A stretch of 53,974 nt of DNA from Chloroflexota bacterium (GTDB taxonomy: Bacteria > Chloroflexota > Anaerolineae > Anaerolineales > Anaerolineaceae), in the NCBI GenBank assembly GCA_012517865.1, contig JAAYUC010000045.1, positions 1 through 53,974 on the forward strand. The letters run 5' to 3'. This document shows, piece by piece, positions 39,561 through 48,933 of the stretch. Numbering within the stretch: the stretch's first letter is position 1; every line of letters starts with the position of its first letter. The position numbers and the translations under genes are program-made. The notes below the pieces were generated by a model, which was not told the origin of the DNA, made no database searches, and was given only the letters and a program-made list of their open reading frames with translations.

Positions 39561-39988
39561 ACGCCGGCTTATTACTGATACTGCGTATCCTTTTCCTGGC
39601 CGCCCTGTACGCGTTTTTGGGGCTCAGCCTGTGGGTCATCTGGAAATCCATCAGCGGCAGAACGTCGCCAACGGCCCAGGAACCCATCCCTCCTTTGGGA
39701 CTGTCTTCCACCATTATGGAATCTTCCAGCGCGCAAATATTTGTCACGCCCAAAGTGACCATCGGAAGAAGCCCGGATTGCGACTTCGTCCTCCAGCACG
39801 AGATGGTTTCCGCCCGGCACGGGGTCTTCAGTTATCATCACCAGCAGTGGTGGTACGAAGACCTGAACTCCACCAATGGTTCCTACCTGGAAGACCTGCG
39901 CATTGAAGAGCCAATCGTTGTGAAAGACGGAGATGTCCTCTTTTGTGGTGAAGTAGACGTCAACATATCGATAAAGCCAATATCCTGA
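39557..39988 (+). CDS. FhaB-like membrane-anchored FHA protein
   Basis: 143 residues. One N-terminal membrane helix (about 5-27) is followed by a linker and an FHA domain (about 60-140) with VTIGRSPDCDFVLQHEMVSA and DLNSTNGSYLEDLRI. This matches the FhaB/FipA form of actinobacterial wall-growth clusters. It overlaps the FhaA-like gene by 4 bp and lies 18 bp before mtnP. Confidence 0.85.
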   Translation: MNAGLLLILRILFLAALYAFLGLSLWVIWKSISGRTSPTAQEPIPPLGLSSTIMESSSAQIFVTPKVTIGRSPDCDFVLQHEMVSARHGVFSYHHQQWWYEDLNSTNGSYLEDLRIEEPIVVKDGDVLFCGEVDVNISIKPIS

Positions 39989-40006
39989 AATAAAAGTGAG
40001 GTCGCA

Positions 40007-40888
40007 ATGACAGACAACAACATCCTGTTCGGCATTATCGGCGGTTCTGGTTTATACGCTTTTGACGGTCTGCAAAACAGAAAAACGGTAATTATCGATA
40101 CACCTTTTGGCCTGCCCTCGTCGCCAATTGTGCTGGGCGAAGTGCATGGAAAACGGCTGGCATTTTTGGCCCGGCACGGCATCGGCCACACCATCTCTCC
40201 TTCAGAGGTCAACTACCGCGCGAATATTTACGCCTTCAAACAGCTGGGCGTAACCAAACTCATCAGTGTGAGCGCGTGCGGTTCCCTCCGGGAAGACTAC
40301 GCGCCCGGAGATGTCATCATTCCAGACCAGGTATTTGATTTCACCCACAAGCGCGAGCGCAGCTTCTTTGGAGACGGATTGGTGGTACATGTTGGCTCCG
40401 CGGAGCCTTTTTGCTCGACCCTCAGCGCGGCGCTCGCCAAGGCTCTGCAAGCCGAAGGCGGGATTGTTCACGAGGGCGGCGCGTACATCACGATTGAAGG
40501 ACCCCGTTTTTCAACCAAAGCGGAATCGAACACATTCCGCTCGTGGGGGATGTCTCTGGTCGGAATGACCGCCTCCCCCGAGGTTTTCCTCGCGCGGGAA
40601 GCAGAAATGTGCTACGCGACCATGGCGCACGTGACGGATTACGACGTCTGGCATGTGAGCGAGGAACCGGTCAGCGTGGAAATGGTTGTACGCACCCTGG
40701 CGAAAAACACCAGCCTGGCGCAGCGCGCTCTGATTCGCCTGGCGGATATCCTCAGCCAACCCGGGCAGGACGCCCCGGCCTGTGATTGTGAGAACGCGCT
40801 GAAAGACGCTCTGATTACCAGCCCCGCGAAAATTAAGCCGGAAACGCGGGAGAAGCTGCAGCTCCTGATTTCCAAGTATGTGAAGTGA
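40007..40888 (+). CDS. mtnP: S-methyl-5'-thioadenosine phosphorylase
   Basis: 293 residues. It has the PNP-family phosphate loop GIIGGSGLYAF near the N-terminus, LARHGIGHTISPSEVNYRAN, the substrate motif YITIEGPRFSTKAE (about 165) and SLVGMTASPEVFLAREAEM. It splits 5'-methylthioadenosine into adenine and methylthioribose-1-phosphate in methionine salvage. GAGG lies upstream of the ATG. Its stop overlaps the GTG start of the SEDS/PBP gene by 4 bp, so it is co-translated with a wall protein, which is unexpected. Confidence 0.93.
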   Translation: MTDNNILFGIIGGSGLYAFDGLQNRKTVIIDTPFGLPSSPIVLGEVHGKRLAFLARHGIGHTISPSEVNYRANIYAFKQLGVTKLISVSACGSLREDYAPGDVIIPDQVFDFTHKRERSFFGDGLVVHVGSAEPFCSTLSAALAKALQAEGGIVHEGGAYITIEGPRFSTKAESNTFRSWGMSLVGMTASPEVFLAREAEMCYATMAHVTDYDVWHVSEEPVSVEMVVRTLAKNTSLAQRALIRLADILSQPGQDAPACDCENALKDALITSPAKIKPETREKLQLLISKYVK

Positions 40889-43497
40889 CCTTGACAGACG
40901 CAGGAACAACCAGAAGGCCCGCTTTTCGGCCAGCGCTTCTGCTGCTGGTGGGTCTTTTTGTCACCTTTTACGCTTTTGCCCTGGCGCTTGCCCCTTCAGT
41001 GCGAACGCACGTCAGCGGTTTTCAGCCGGAATTGCGCTACTTGCTCCCTCTGCTTGGATGGGCGGCAGGCATCACTGCACTGCAATTTGGAGCGAAAAAG
41101 CTGCTTCCCAGGCATGACGAAACGCTTATCCCGCTGGTTGGCGCGCTGAGCGGTTGGGGCCTGCTTTCCATTTGGCGGCTTTCCCCCGCGCTCGGCGCCA
41201 AGCAGCTGCTCTGGTTCCTTGGCGGGGTTCTGCTGATGATTGGCGGAATGAGCATCAAGAATCTTATTGCCGTCCTTAAACAGTACAAATACGTCTGGCT
41301 GGCGCTCGGTTTGCTTTTGGTCGGACTCACGTTTTTCATCGGCGTCAACCCCAGCGGTTCTGGTCCCAGGCTGTGGCTGAACCTGTTTGGGGTTTACTTT
41401 CAACCCTCAGAACCCCTCAAACTGCTACTGCTGGTCTATCTGGCGGCCTTTTTTGCCGACCAGATTCGCCCGAACATCTCAATCCTGGCATCCATCCTCC
41501 CGACTCTGATGATGGTCGCGTTGGTCGGCGTCCTGCTGGTCAGTCAGCGGGATTTGGGAACTGCCAGTCTCTTCGCGGTAATGTTTGTATTCATGCTCGC
41601 GCTCACCACCAAAAGGCGGCGCTTTCTTTGGCTTTTTCCGCTCATCATCGCGGCTGCGGGCACAGCGGGTTATTACTTGTTTGATATCGTCCGCGCCAGG
41701 GTAGATATCTGGCTGAACCCCTGGCTGCAGCCTTCCGGCGCCTCGTATCAGCTCGTCCAGGCCCAGATTGCCATTGCTGTTGGCGGCCTGATTGGCACCG
41801 GGCCAGGGCTCGGCAGTCCGCAGTTCATTCCGGTCGCAGTCTCCGATTTTACTTTCTCCGCCATCGCGGAAGAAACCGGCCTTCTGGGGACCTCAGCCCT
41901 CATCCTGCTCATACTCTTGCTGGTGATGCGCGGAGTGGTAATCTCCAGGCACACCAAAAGCACTTTTGGCAGGTACCTCGCCTTTGGGATTGCTGCTTTT
42001 TTCGCGCTGCAATCGTTCCTCATTATTGGCGGCAACATGGGGCTTGTCCCACTGACCGGCATCACGCTGCCGTTCATTTCTTATGGAGGCTCCAATCTGC
42101 TGACGAGTATGCTTTGCGTTTTGCTGCTGCTGCGGCTCAGCGCTGACCCAGGCAAAAGGCGCAGCGCCGAAAGCTCACAGAAAACCTATCAGTTTCTCTC
42201 CGCTGTGCTGGTTTTGCTTTTTGTGCTGCTTTTCGTCAAAAACGCCCTGATCGCGGTATGGAACCGGGAAACTTTGATAGCGCGGCCCGAGAACCTGCGC
42301 TGGGCAGTTTATGACGTCTATTCTCCGCGCGGCAGAATCATCACCACAGCCGAAGAACCGCTGGCTGTGACGACCGGGGTGCCGGGAGAGTATCAGCGCG
42401 AGGTACTCTACCCGCCTTTGAGCAGCGTCGTGGGCTATACCAGCGGCCTTTACGGCCAATCAGGGCTGGAACGCGGTGTCTATACCTATTTGCGGGGGTA
42501 CGGCAAGCCGTTTTCAGAAGTCTGGAAGCACCAACTGCTTTATAACCAGCCGCCAGCCGGCTCGGATGTCAAAGTCAATCTGAATCTCTCCCTCCAAAAA
42601 GCGGCGGATGCCCTGATGGAAGGACACAAAGGCGCGGTAGTGCTTTTAAACGCAAAAACCGGAGAAATCTACGCGCTTGCCAGCCACCCATATTTCAATG
42701 CCAACACCCTCTCGGATGATTTTGAGGCCTTGATGCGCCGCGAAGACGCGCCAATGATGAACCGCGCCACCCAGGCTGTTTACCCCATCGGAACGCTCAT
42801 CAATTTTCCAGCTCTGGCTGCCTACTGGACTGATGCCCAGGTCCGCTACCAATTTCCCGAACTTTCTCCCCGCCTGGACTATGCCTGTTATCTGGCAATG
42901 AAATCCACTGCCAGCCGCCTGAACCCCCTGCAGTACGGCTGCGAAAGCGCGTCGGCCGACCTGGTAGCTGGCGCCTCACCGGAAGAGCTGGCAGAGATGA
43001 TGCGGGCGTTAGGTCTATTTGAAGCGCCCGCCGTGGCGGTTGAATCTGCTGAAGCAGCCCCGGACCCAGCTTTGGACGGTGATTTCGACGCATGGGCGCG
43101 GAAAGCCCAACAGACCAGTGTGACCCCACTGCAAATGGCCTTAATGGCCGCCGTGCTCTCAAATGACGGCAGCCAGCCCACCCCAAAGTTAGTCAACAGT
43201 TACCAGGCAGGGAACGGCGCCTGGGTGGCCTTTGGCGGAAACACTTCCGCGGTAGACGTGTTCAGCCCCGAATTGGCGCTGCAGCTGCGCAATCAACTGC
43301 TGGCGGATGCTCAGCCCATTTGGTATCTGAACGGGCACGCGCCCTTGGAAAACGGAGAAACCCTGACCTGGTATATAGGCGGCACCACCCCGCAGTGGGT
43401 TGGCGCGCCTCTGGCAATTGCCGTCGCCATAGAAGGCAACGACCCGGAACTCACCCAGCAAATTGGCAGCCAGCTGCTGAATCTACTGACGCCCTGA
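40885..43497 (+). CDS. SEDS glycosyltransferase fused to a degenerate penicillin-binding domain
   Basis: 870 residues. About 10-430 is a ten-helix SEDS (FtsW/RodA) domain, with PLTGITLPFISYGGSNLL and the catalytic Asp in VSDFTFSAIAEE (D321). About 450-865 is a class B PBP-like domain: a linker (YDVYSPRGRIITT) and a transpeptidase fold (HKGAVVLLNAKTGEIYALAS). Its motifs have decayed: SxxK reads TLIN (T637, N640), SxN near 686-688 reads CES, and KTGT near 831-834 reads IGGT. It would thus polymerise glycan but not cross-link. The GTG start overlaps mtnP by 4 bp. In Actinobacteria rodA and pbpA are separate genes in the matching fha cluster. It meets tyrS tail to tail 4 bp away. Confidence 0.9.
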   Translation: MTLTDAGTTRRPAFRPALLLLVGLFVTFYAFALALAPSVRTHVSGFQPELRYLLPLLGWAAGITALQFGAKKLLPRHDETLIPLVGALSGWGLLSIWRLSPALGAKQLLWFLGGVLLMIGGMSIKNLIAVLKQYKYVWLALGLLLVGLTFFIGVNPSGSGPRLWLNLFGVYFQPSEPLKLLLLVYLAAFFADQIRPNISILASILPTLMMVALVGVLLVSQRDLGTASLFAVMFVFMLALTTKRRRFLWLFPLIIAAAGTAGYYLFDIVRARVDIWLNPWLQPSGASYQLVQAQIAIAVGGLIGTGPGLGSPQFIPVAVSDFTFSAIAEETGLLGTSALILLILLLVMRGVVISRHTKSTFGRYLAFGIAAFFALQSFLIIGGNMGLVPLTGITLPFISYGGSNLLTSMLCVLLLLRLSADPGKRRSAESSQKTYQFLSAVLVLLFVLLFVKNALIAVWNRETLIARPENLRWAVYDVYSPRGRIITTAEEPLAVTTGVPGEYQREVLYPPLSSVVGYTSGLYGQSGLERGVYTYLRGYGKPFSEVWKHQLLYNQPPAGSDVKVNLNLSLQKAADALMEGHKGAVVLLNAKTGEIYALASHPYFNANTLSDDFEALMRREDAPMMNRATQAVYPIGTLINFPALAAYWTDAQVRYQFPELSPRLDYACYLAMKSTASRLNPLQYGCESASADLVAGASPEELAEMMRALGLFEAPAVAVESAEAAPDPALDGDFDAWARKAQQTSVTPLQMALMAAVLSNDGSQPTPKLVNSYQAGNGAWVAFGGNTSAVDVFSPELALQLRNQLLADAQPIWYLNGHAPLENGETLTWYIGGTTPQWVGAPLAIAVAIEGNDPELTQQIGSQLLNLLTP

Positions 43498-43501
43498 GCC
43501 T

Positions 43502-44716
43502 CTAACGCACAATCCGCAGGTAATGCCGCTTGCCGCACTGCAGCACGCAGCCCTGGTCAATGGTCAGGGTCACGTCGCCAACAGTTACGCCGTCAATCTT
43601 GACTCCTTGCTGCTCCACCAGGCGGCGCGCCTGATTGCGGCTCTGCGCCAGCTTGTTTTTCACCATGATGTCCAACAGGCTTTCGGAGCCCTGCAGATGA
43701 TATTCCGGCATGTCATCCGGAACGTCCCCTTTTTGGAACAGTGCAATGAAATGTTCTTGCGCGCTGTCGGCAGCTGCTTCGTTGTAGAACACTGAAGTGA
43801 TTGCGTGGGCCAGCTTCATTTTCGCGTCGCGGGGATGGATGGTGTTGGTTTCCAGGCTCCGGATGAAATGGTTCAAGGTTTCCGGTGTCCAGGCAGTCGC
43901 CAGGCGGGCATAAACAGGCATCACCTTATCCGGGATGCTCATCACTTTGCCGTACATATCTTCCGCGCTGGTGTTCAATGGAATATGATTGCCCAGCGAT
44001 TTGCTCATGCGCACTTCACCGTCGGTTCCGGGCAAAATTCCCAGGATAATACCAATATTCGGTTTCTGTCCGAAAAATGTCATCACCTTTCGGGCGGCGG
44101 TCATGATGTTAAAGAGCTGGTCCGACCCTCCCACCTGCACATCCGCGTTCAGATAGTGAGCGTCGTAGCCCTGCATAAGGGAGTAGAAAAACTCATGCAG
44201 GTAAATTGGTTCGGCATTGTCCCAACGTTTGCGGAAATTATCGCGCGTGAGGAACTGCTGGACAGTAAAGTTCGAAGCCAGCCGAAAGAAATCTTCCATT
44301 GTCAGCTTGGAGAGCCAATCGGAATTGTAGCGCACATGGGTCTTCTCGGGGTCCAACACCCGAAAGGCCTGCTCCGCGTAGGTTTCCGCGTTGTGCATCA
44401 CTTTTTCGATATCCAGCTGCGGCCGCAGCTTGTCCTTGTCAGATGGGTCGCCAATCAGGGATGTGAAAATCCCAATCAGGAAGGTCACATCATGCCCCAA
44501 CTCCTGAAACTGGCGCAGCTTGCGCATGGTGACGGTATGACCAAGGTGCAGGTCGGTGGAGGTCGGGTCGTAACCGCAGTAAACACGCAGCGGGCGGCCT
44601 TCGCGTTCAGCTTCAAGCAGCCGTTCGCGCAGTTCAACCGCCATGGCCTGCTCTACGGCCGGGTCGCCGTAGTCAACACCCTGCATTAAATATTCGACCT
44701 GTTCATCAATATTCAT
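43502..44716 (-). CDS. tyrS: Tyrosyl-tRNA synthetase
   Basis: 404 residues, TyrS type 2 length. It has the class I HIGH motif as HLGHTVTMRKL (about 57-67), KMSKS as RMSKSLGNH (about 231-239) and a C-terminal S4 RNA-binding domain with QARRLVEQQGVKIDGVTVGD. It charges tRNA-Tyr. The leader carries a hairpin and a GGAGG-like site (TGGAGGCACAG) before the ATG; no T-box is present. It meets the SEDS/PBP gene end to end. Confidence 0.96.
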   Translation of the reverse strand: MNIDEQVEYLMQGVDYGDPAVEQAMAVELRERLLEAEREGRPLRVYCGYDPTSTDLHLGHTVTMRKLRQFQELGHDVTFLIGIFTSLIGDPSDKDKLRPQLDIEKVMHNAETYAEQAFRVLDPEKTHVRYNSDWLSKLTMEDFFRLASNFTVQQFLTRDNFRKRWDNAEPIYLHEFFYSLMQGYDAHYLNADVQVGGSDQLFNIMTAARKVMTFFGQKPNIGIILGILPGTDGEVRMSKSLGNHIPLNTSAEDMYGKVMSIPDKVMPVYARLATAWTPETLNHFIRSLETNTIHPRDAKMKLAHAITSVFYNEAAADSAQEHFIALFQKGDVPDDMPEYHLQGSESLLDIMVKNKLAQSRNQARRLVEQQGVKIDGVTVGDVTLTIDQGCVLQCGKRHYLRIVR

Positions 44717-44732
44717 TCTGTGCCTCCATTTT

Positions 44733-44775
44733 GCCTTCCGACAGGGCTTCTTCCGCGAAGCCGGGCTCTGTCAGT
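44733..44775 (-). promoter_or_regulatory. Hairpin in the tyrS leader with nearby -10
   Basis: GACAG-GGCTTC and GAAGCC-GGGCT-CTGTC (44740-44772) can pair to a long stem-loop about 20-60 nt before the start codon, between a TAGAAT -10 at about 44791-44786 and the Shine-Dalgarno. There is no T-box consensus, so a regulatory role is only possible. Confidence 0.3.
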
Positions 44776-44824
44776 GATTGTGTATTCTACCGCACTTTAT
44801 TTCCCGATGTGTCTGCAAAACTAT

Positions 44825-44853
44825 TAAAAAAGCCCCCGCGGACGCGGAGGCCT
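44825..44853 (-). terminator. Terminator after lgt
   Basis: GCCTCCGC-GTCC-GCGGGGGC on the minus strand is a strong stem (one G-T pair), followed by TTTTTT. Confidence 0.85.
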
Positions 44854-44873
44854 AAATATCGGCAAAACAGGTC

Positions 44874-45911
44874 TTAGTCCTCAGGGAAGCGGGGCTCCTC
44901 TTCCGAGGTTGTTTCATCCTGGTCAGTCTGGCCTTCCAGGTCGTCGTTATCAATGAGCGGTTCAAAAACGGATTCCAGCGGTTCTTCATCCTGAACCAGT
45001 TCCGCGCCGCTTGTCTCTGCCGCAATCTCCCCGGCCTCCGGTTGAGAGTCTTCATGGCTCACCAACGCCATATCGGAAATATCGATGCCTTCTGTCTCAA
45101 TCTCCTGTTCGGCTTTCGGGCGGCGAACGGTATGGCGCACAATGAGCAGCGCCGCGGAAATTAAGGCGACTATTCCCATCACAGTCTGGTTAATATTGAT
45201 TCCGGCGACGGGTGAAGGGTCCAGACGGAGATATTCAAGCCCGAAACGAATGACCGGATAGAGCAGCAGGTAAAGCAGGAAGATATCGCCTTTGTAGAGT
45301 TTTTCTTTGTACTTGCGCCCGATATACAGCAGAATGCCCGCCGCGATAAGATTTAGCAGAGATTCATAGAGGAACAGCGGGTGGTACTTGGAGACAGCTT
45401 CAAATCCAGGCAGACGATAAGGAGGGTCAATGGTAATTGCCCAGGGCAGGTTGGAGGGGCTGCCGTAAAGCTCCTGGTTGATAAAATTACCCCAGCGGCC
45501 GACAGCCTGACCAATCAGCAGCCCCGGGGAGATGATATCCGCCCAATCGAGGAATTTCTGCTTGGTCGCGCGGCAGTAAATCAGCAGAGCAAGCGCTCCG
45601 CCAATCACCGCGCCGGGAATTCCCAGGCCGCCGTTCCAAATCATCAAAATCTGGAGCGGATGCTGCAGGTAATACTTGGTTGTCAGCCCCATCGCGGCAT
45701 TCGACGCGGAGGGCGTGAAGACGTGCCACAGGCGGGCGCCAATGATGCCGCCGACCAGCAGCCAGGGCAAAATATCCCAGACCAGGTTGCCGTCTTTCCC
45801 GCGGCGTTTGGCTTCCACGGATGCAAGCCAGGCACCCAAGAGCGCGCCTGCCAGAATAATGAGCGCGTAATAACGAATTGTCAGCGGTCCGATTTGAAAT
45901 CCTTGCGGCAT
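44874..45911 (-). CDS. lgt: Prolipoprotein diacylglyceryl transferase with acidic C-terminal tail
   Basis: 345 residues. About 1-262 is a seven-helix Lgt, with the catalytic-site regions GGLGIPGAVIGG and IGQAVGRWGNFINQELYG (the signature around the conserved Arg and Asn) and FLYESLLNLIAAGILL. It transfers diacylglycerol from phosphatidylglycerol to the lipobox cysteine of prolipoproteins. About 270-345 is a tail rich in Glu and Asp that is not part of normal Lgt. AAGGAA lies 9 nt before the ATG. It follows a phosphatidyltransferase gene by 18 bp, which fits a lipid theme. Confidence 0.93.
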   Translation of the reverse strand: MPQGFQIGPLTIRYYALIILAGALLGAWLASVEAKRRGKDGNLVWDILPWLLVGGIIGARLWHVFTPSASNAAMGLTTKYYLQHPLQILMIWNGGLGIPGAVIGGALALLIYCRATKQKFLDWADIISPGLLIGQAVGRWGNFINQELYGSPSNLPWAITIDPPYRLPGFEAVSKYHPLFLYESLLNLIAAGILLYIGRKYKEKLYKGDIFLLYLLLYPVIRFGLEYLRLDPSPVAGININQTVMGIVALISAALLIVRHTVRRPKAEQEIETEGIDISDMALVSHEDSQPEAGEIAAETSGAELVQDEEPLESVFEPLIDNDDLEGQTDQDETTSEEEPRFPED

Positions 45912-45929
45912 AATGAGTTCCTTTGCGGT

Positions 45930-46550
45930 TTAGTCTTGCCGGCTGAGCGCGCCGGCTTGTTTTTTAACATACAAAAGGCGTTGAATCGCGGTCGCGTTTC
46001 CTAAGACTGCAATTATACCAACAGAATAAATTGTCCAATTTAAAAGCAGACCCACGATAAGAATAATATAACGTTCCACGCGGGTCAGCAGTCCAACTTT
46101 GCCGTCAAAACTCAGCGCTTCCGCCCGCGCGCGCATGTAGGAGACCAGCACCGAGCCGGCCGCTGCCGCGTAGGTGAGGTAGACCCCCAAAGTGTTCCCG
46201 CCGCGGGTAAAGTACACCAAGACGCCGCCCAGGAGCAGCAATTCATCATAGCGGTCAATAACCGAATCCAAAAAACCGCCAAAACGGGTAGGTGTGCCCA
46301 GTTTTCGTGCCATCGCGCCGTCCACCGCGTCCAGAGGACCCATCAGCGCAGCGGCAAGCCCGCCCCAAAACAAGCGGCCGCTGCCGATGAGCACCGCCGC
46401 GATGATATTACCGCACAGCCCCACCAGCGTGATGTGATTAGGTCTGAGCCCCGCGCCAAGCAAAAAACCCGCGACCGCGTCCAGAATTCGGCTGAAGCTT
46501 TTCCTCATATAATTTTCAAAAGATTTTTTCTCCGGCGTGCCATCACTCAT
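45930..46550 (-). CDS. CDP-alcohol phosphatidyltransferase
   Basis: 206 residues with about five membrane helices. The full catalytic signature D-x2-D-G-x2-A-R-x8-G-x3-D-x3-D is visible in DAVDGAMARKLGTPTRF and GGFLDSVIDRYDE (about 76-104). It joins a CDP-activated lipid to an alcohol; the form is near phosphatidylinositol-phosphate or phosphatidylglycerophosphate synthases, but the acceptor cannot be fixed. AGGTGA lies 7 nt before the ATG. It sits between ftsK and lgt. Confidence 0.88.
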   Translation of the reverse strand: MSDGTPEKKSFENYMRKSFSRILDAVAGFLLGAGLRPNHITLVGLCGNIIAAVLIGSGRLFWGGLAAALMGPLDAVDGAMARKLGTPTRFGGFLDSVIDRYDELLLLGGVLVYFTRGGNTLGVYLTYAAAAGSVLVSYMRARAEALSFDGKVGLLTRVERYIILIVGLLLNWTIYSVGIIAVLGNATAIQRLLYVKKQAGALSRQD

Positions 46551-46568
46551 TCGCGTTCACCTACCAAC

Positions 46569-48872
46569 TTATTCCTCGCCCTCATCTGAAGTATCCTGGG
46601 CGTCGTCCAGCAGTATTTGCCGGTTCTTTCCGCCGCTCTGCGCCGGACCAATAATTCCGCGGTTTTCCAATTCATCAATCAGCCAGGCAGCCCGGGGATA
46701 ACTGAGATGCAGCTGCCTCTGCAGATAAGAAGCGCTGGCGCGGTGCGTGCGCCGCAAAACGTTCACGGCCTGTTTTATCAGGGCTTCATCCCCATCTTCC
46801 GAATCTTCACTGACTTGCTGCTCCCAGGGCGAGAGGGTCTTTTCTTCCGCCGCGGGCTTTTCCTCCGTTTGAACAAGCCTGTCAGCCTCAGTTCCCGTCT
46901 GCTTCTGCCACCAGGTAATAACCCGGTCAATTTCTGCGTCGCTGACATACACGCCTTGAGAGCGCTCCAGCTGCCCGGTCTGGGGATTCAGAAAGAGCAT
47001 ATCCCCTTTTCCGAGCAAAGTTTCAGCGCCGGGCATACCCAGAATGACCTGGGAGTCCGTCAGGGAAGCGACTGTAAAGGCAAGCCTGGCAGGGAAGTTG
47101 GCTTTGATGCTGCCGGTAATGACATCCACGCTCGGCCGTTGGGTGGCCACGATCAGGTGAATGCCAACTGCGCGGGCTTTCTGTGCCAGGCGAACCAACG
47201 CCCGGTCCGTTTCTTCGGGCGATGCCAGCATCAGGTCGGCAAGTTCGTCAATCATAATCACAACGCGCGGCAGTTTTGGCTTCCCGCTGTGGCTCATGCG
47301 CGCATTGTAAGAATCAAGATTGCGCGAATGCGCTTCCTCCAGAATCTTGTAGCGGGCTTCCATTTCCCCGACTGCCCAACGCAGCAGACTGCGAATGCGC
47401 TCCAGGTCTGTTTCTACCTGCCCCAACAGGTGCGGGAGGCCATTAAAGCGGGTTAATTCCACGCGTTTGGGGTCAATCATCACCAGGCGCAAATCCTCCG
47501 GCTTGTTGTTCATGGCCAGGCAGGTGGTAATCGCGGCGATACACACCGACTTGCCGGAATTGGTCGCGCCCGCGATGAGCAAATGCGGCATCACTGCCAG
47601 GTCGGCAACCATCGGAATCCCTGAAACATCTCTGCCCAGCGGGATTGCCAGGGGAGAATTGACTCGCTGGAATTGCTCGGACTCCAGAATCGGGCGCAGC
47701 TTGACGATGGTATGGACAGCGTTTGGAACCTCAATGCCCACATAAGGTTTTCCCGGCACAGGCGCTTCGATGCGTAAACGTTCGGCTTTTAGCGCAAGCG
47801 CCAAATCGCGGGAGAGGCTGGAAATCTTGGAAACCCGCACCTTCTGGCGTTCTTCGGGGCTGCCATTTTTCTCTATGTATCCCGGTTCAACCGCGAATTG
47901 GGTAATTGCCGGACCGACCCGGTGCCCAACCACCTTGGCGGGAATCCCAAATTCCCCCAATGTGCGTTCCAGTATGGCCGCATTCATTTGGATAGCCGCC
48001 TCATTGGTCACAGCGGGCTTTTCGACTTCCAGAAGCGAGAGTGGCGGCAGCACGTCCGGACGGTTAACCGGCAGCTCGGGTTTCTGGTCCTTCTGGGGTT
48101 CCGGGCGTCTTTTTTGGTAAGTCAGTGGCAGAGTTTCCTGCGTTTTTACTGGCGGCACTGGGGTCTTCCGCGGCTGCGCCACAGCAACAGCGTCAACGGC
48201 GGGCGGAGCTGCGCTGGAAGCGGAAGGTGTTGTCTCTGTTTCATACTGCTCAGGATTGGTGCCCGCCTTCTCGCGCGCCCAGGCCTCCAGCCGCCCAAAA
48301 AGATTAAGACCGTACAGCAAAAAGAGCAAACTGAGCAAACTCAGCACAATTCCAGCTCCGAGCGAGCCTATCAGCTCCACCAGCGGGTGCGCGAGCCCCC
48401 ATCCTGTGCTTCCGCCCAGGCTGACGCCGGCTTCAACGTCCAAAACGGTATCTTTAGCTATCGCGGAAAGACTGCCAAGCAGGAATAAGAGCCCAAGTTC
48501 AAGCAAGACAACGCGTCCAGCAGAAATTGAGGCATGCTGGCCTTTGCGCCAGAGCAGCAGCAGCCAACCGCCCGCCAGCAGCGCTCCTGGCAGCAAATAA
48601 CGCCCCAACCCGAACCATCGTCTGGCTGCTTTGAGAATGATATCCAGCAGCAGGCCGCGCGTGAATCCAAGGACAGCCAGCAGGAGCATCAAACCAAGTG
48701 CCAGCAGCAGCACCCCAACCAGGTCCCAACCGATGCTGGAGGGGTCAAACCAGTTTTTTTTCTCCGCTTTAGGTGCGGGGGACGCGATTTCGGGTTTGGA
48801 CTGTTTTCCCCTGTTCCTTGAGGGTGTGTTGTTCTTTTTCGTCTCGGTGGATTTCGTCGGTGTGGGGCTCAC
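46569..48872 (-). CDS. ftsK: DNA translocase FtsK/SpoIIIE
   Basis: 767 residues. The N-terminus has four membrane helices (about 50-195). A Pro-rich linker leads to the motor domain with Walker A GATNSGKS (about 430-437), Walker B MIDELADLML and RLAQKARAVGIHLIVATQRP. The C-terminal gamma winged helix (about 690-755) has RASASYLQRQLHLSYPRAA. It pumps DNA through the division septum and supports chromosome segregation. The start is GTG with GGAG 7-8 nt upstream. The length is normal for short-linker FtsK. It follows the 7TM-GAF gene by 61 bp. Confidence 0.95.
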   Translation of the reverse strand: MSPTPTKSTETKKNNTPSRNRGKQSKPEIASPAPKAEKKNWFDPSSIGWDLVGVLLLALGLMLLLAVLGFTRGLLLDIILKAARRWFGLGRYLLPGALLAGGWLLLLWRKGQHASISAGRVVLLELGLLFLLGSLSAIAKDTVLDVEAGVSLGGSTGWGLAHPLVELIGSLGAGIVLSLLSLLFLLYGLNLFGRLEAWAREKAGTNPEQYETETTPSASSAAPPAVDAVAVAQPRKTPVPPVKTQETLPLTYQKRRPEPQKDQKPELPVNRPDVLPPLSLLEVEKPAVTNEAAIQMNAAILERTLGEFGIPAKVVGHRVGPAITQFAVEPGYIEKNGSPEERQKVRVSKISSLSRDLALALKAERLRIEAPVPGKPYVGIEVPNAVHTIVKLRPILESEQFQRVNSPLAIPLGRDVSGIPMVADLAVMPHLLIAGATNSGKSVCIAAITTCLAMNNKPEDLRLVMIDPKRVELTRFNGLPHLLGQVETDLERIRSLLRWAVGEMEARYKILEEAHSRNLDSYNARMSHSGKPKLPRVVIMIDELADLMLASPEETDRALVRLAQKARAVGIHLIVATQRPSVDVITGSIKANFPARLAFTVASLTDSQVILGMPGAETLLGKGDMLFLNPQTGQLERSQGVYVSDAEIDRVITWWQKQTGTEADRLVQTEEKPAAEEKTLSPWEQQVSEDSEDGDEALIKQAVNVLRRTHRASASYLQRQLHLSYPRAAWLIDELENRGIIGPAQSGGKNRQILLDDAQDTSDEGEE

Positions 48873-48933
48873 GGTTTTACTCCAGGCAAAAATAGCAGCA
48901 GTTCAGCCAAAAACAGGTTGCAATATCTATGCC

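Noticed and set aside
43805..44689. 294-residue open frame antisense to tyrS
   Set aside because: tyrS has its full motifs; the antisense frame is a compositional shadow.
44717..44873. T-box riboswitch before tyrS
   Set aside because: The leader has a hairpin, but the T-box consensus and antiterminator/terminator pair are absent, and the T-run terminator there belongs to lgt.
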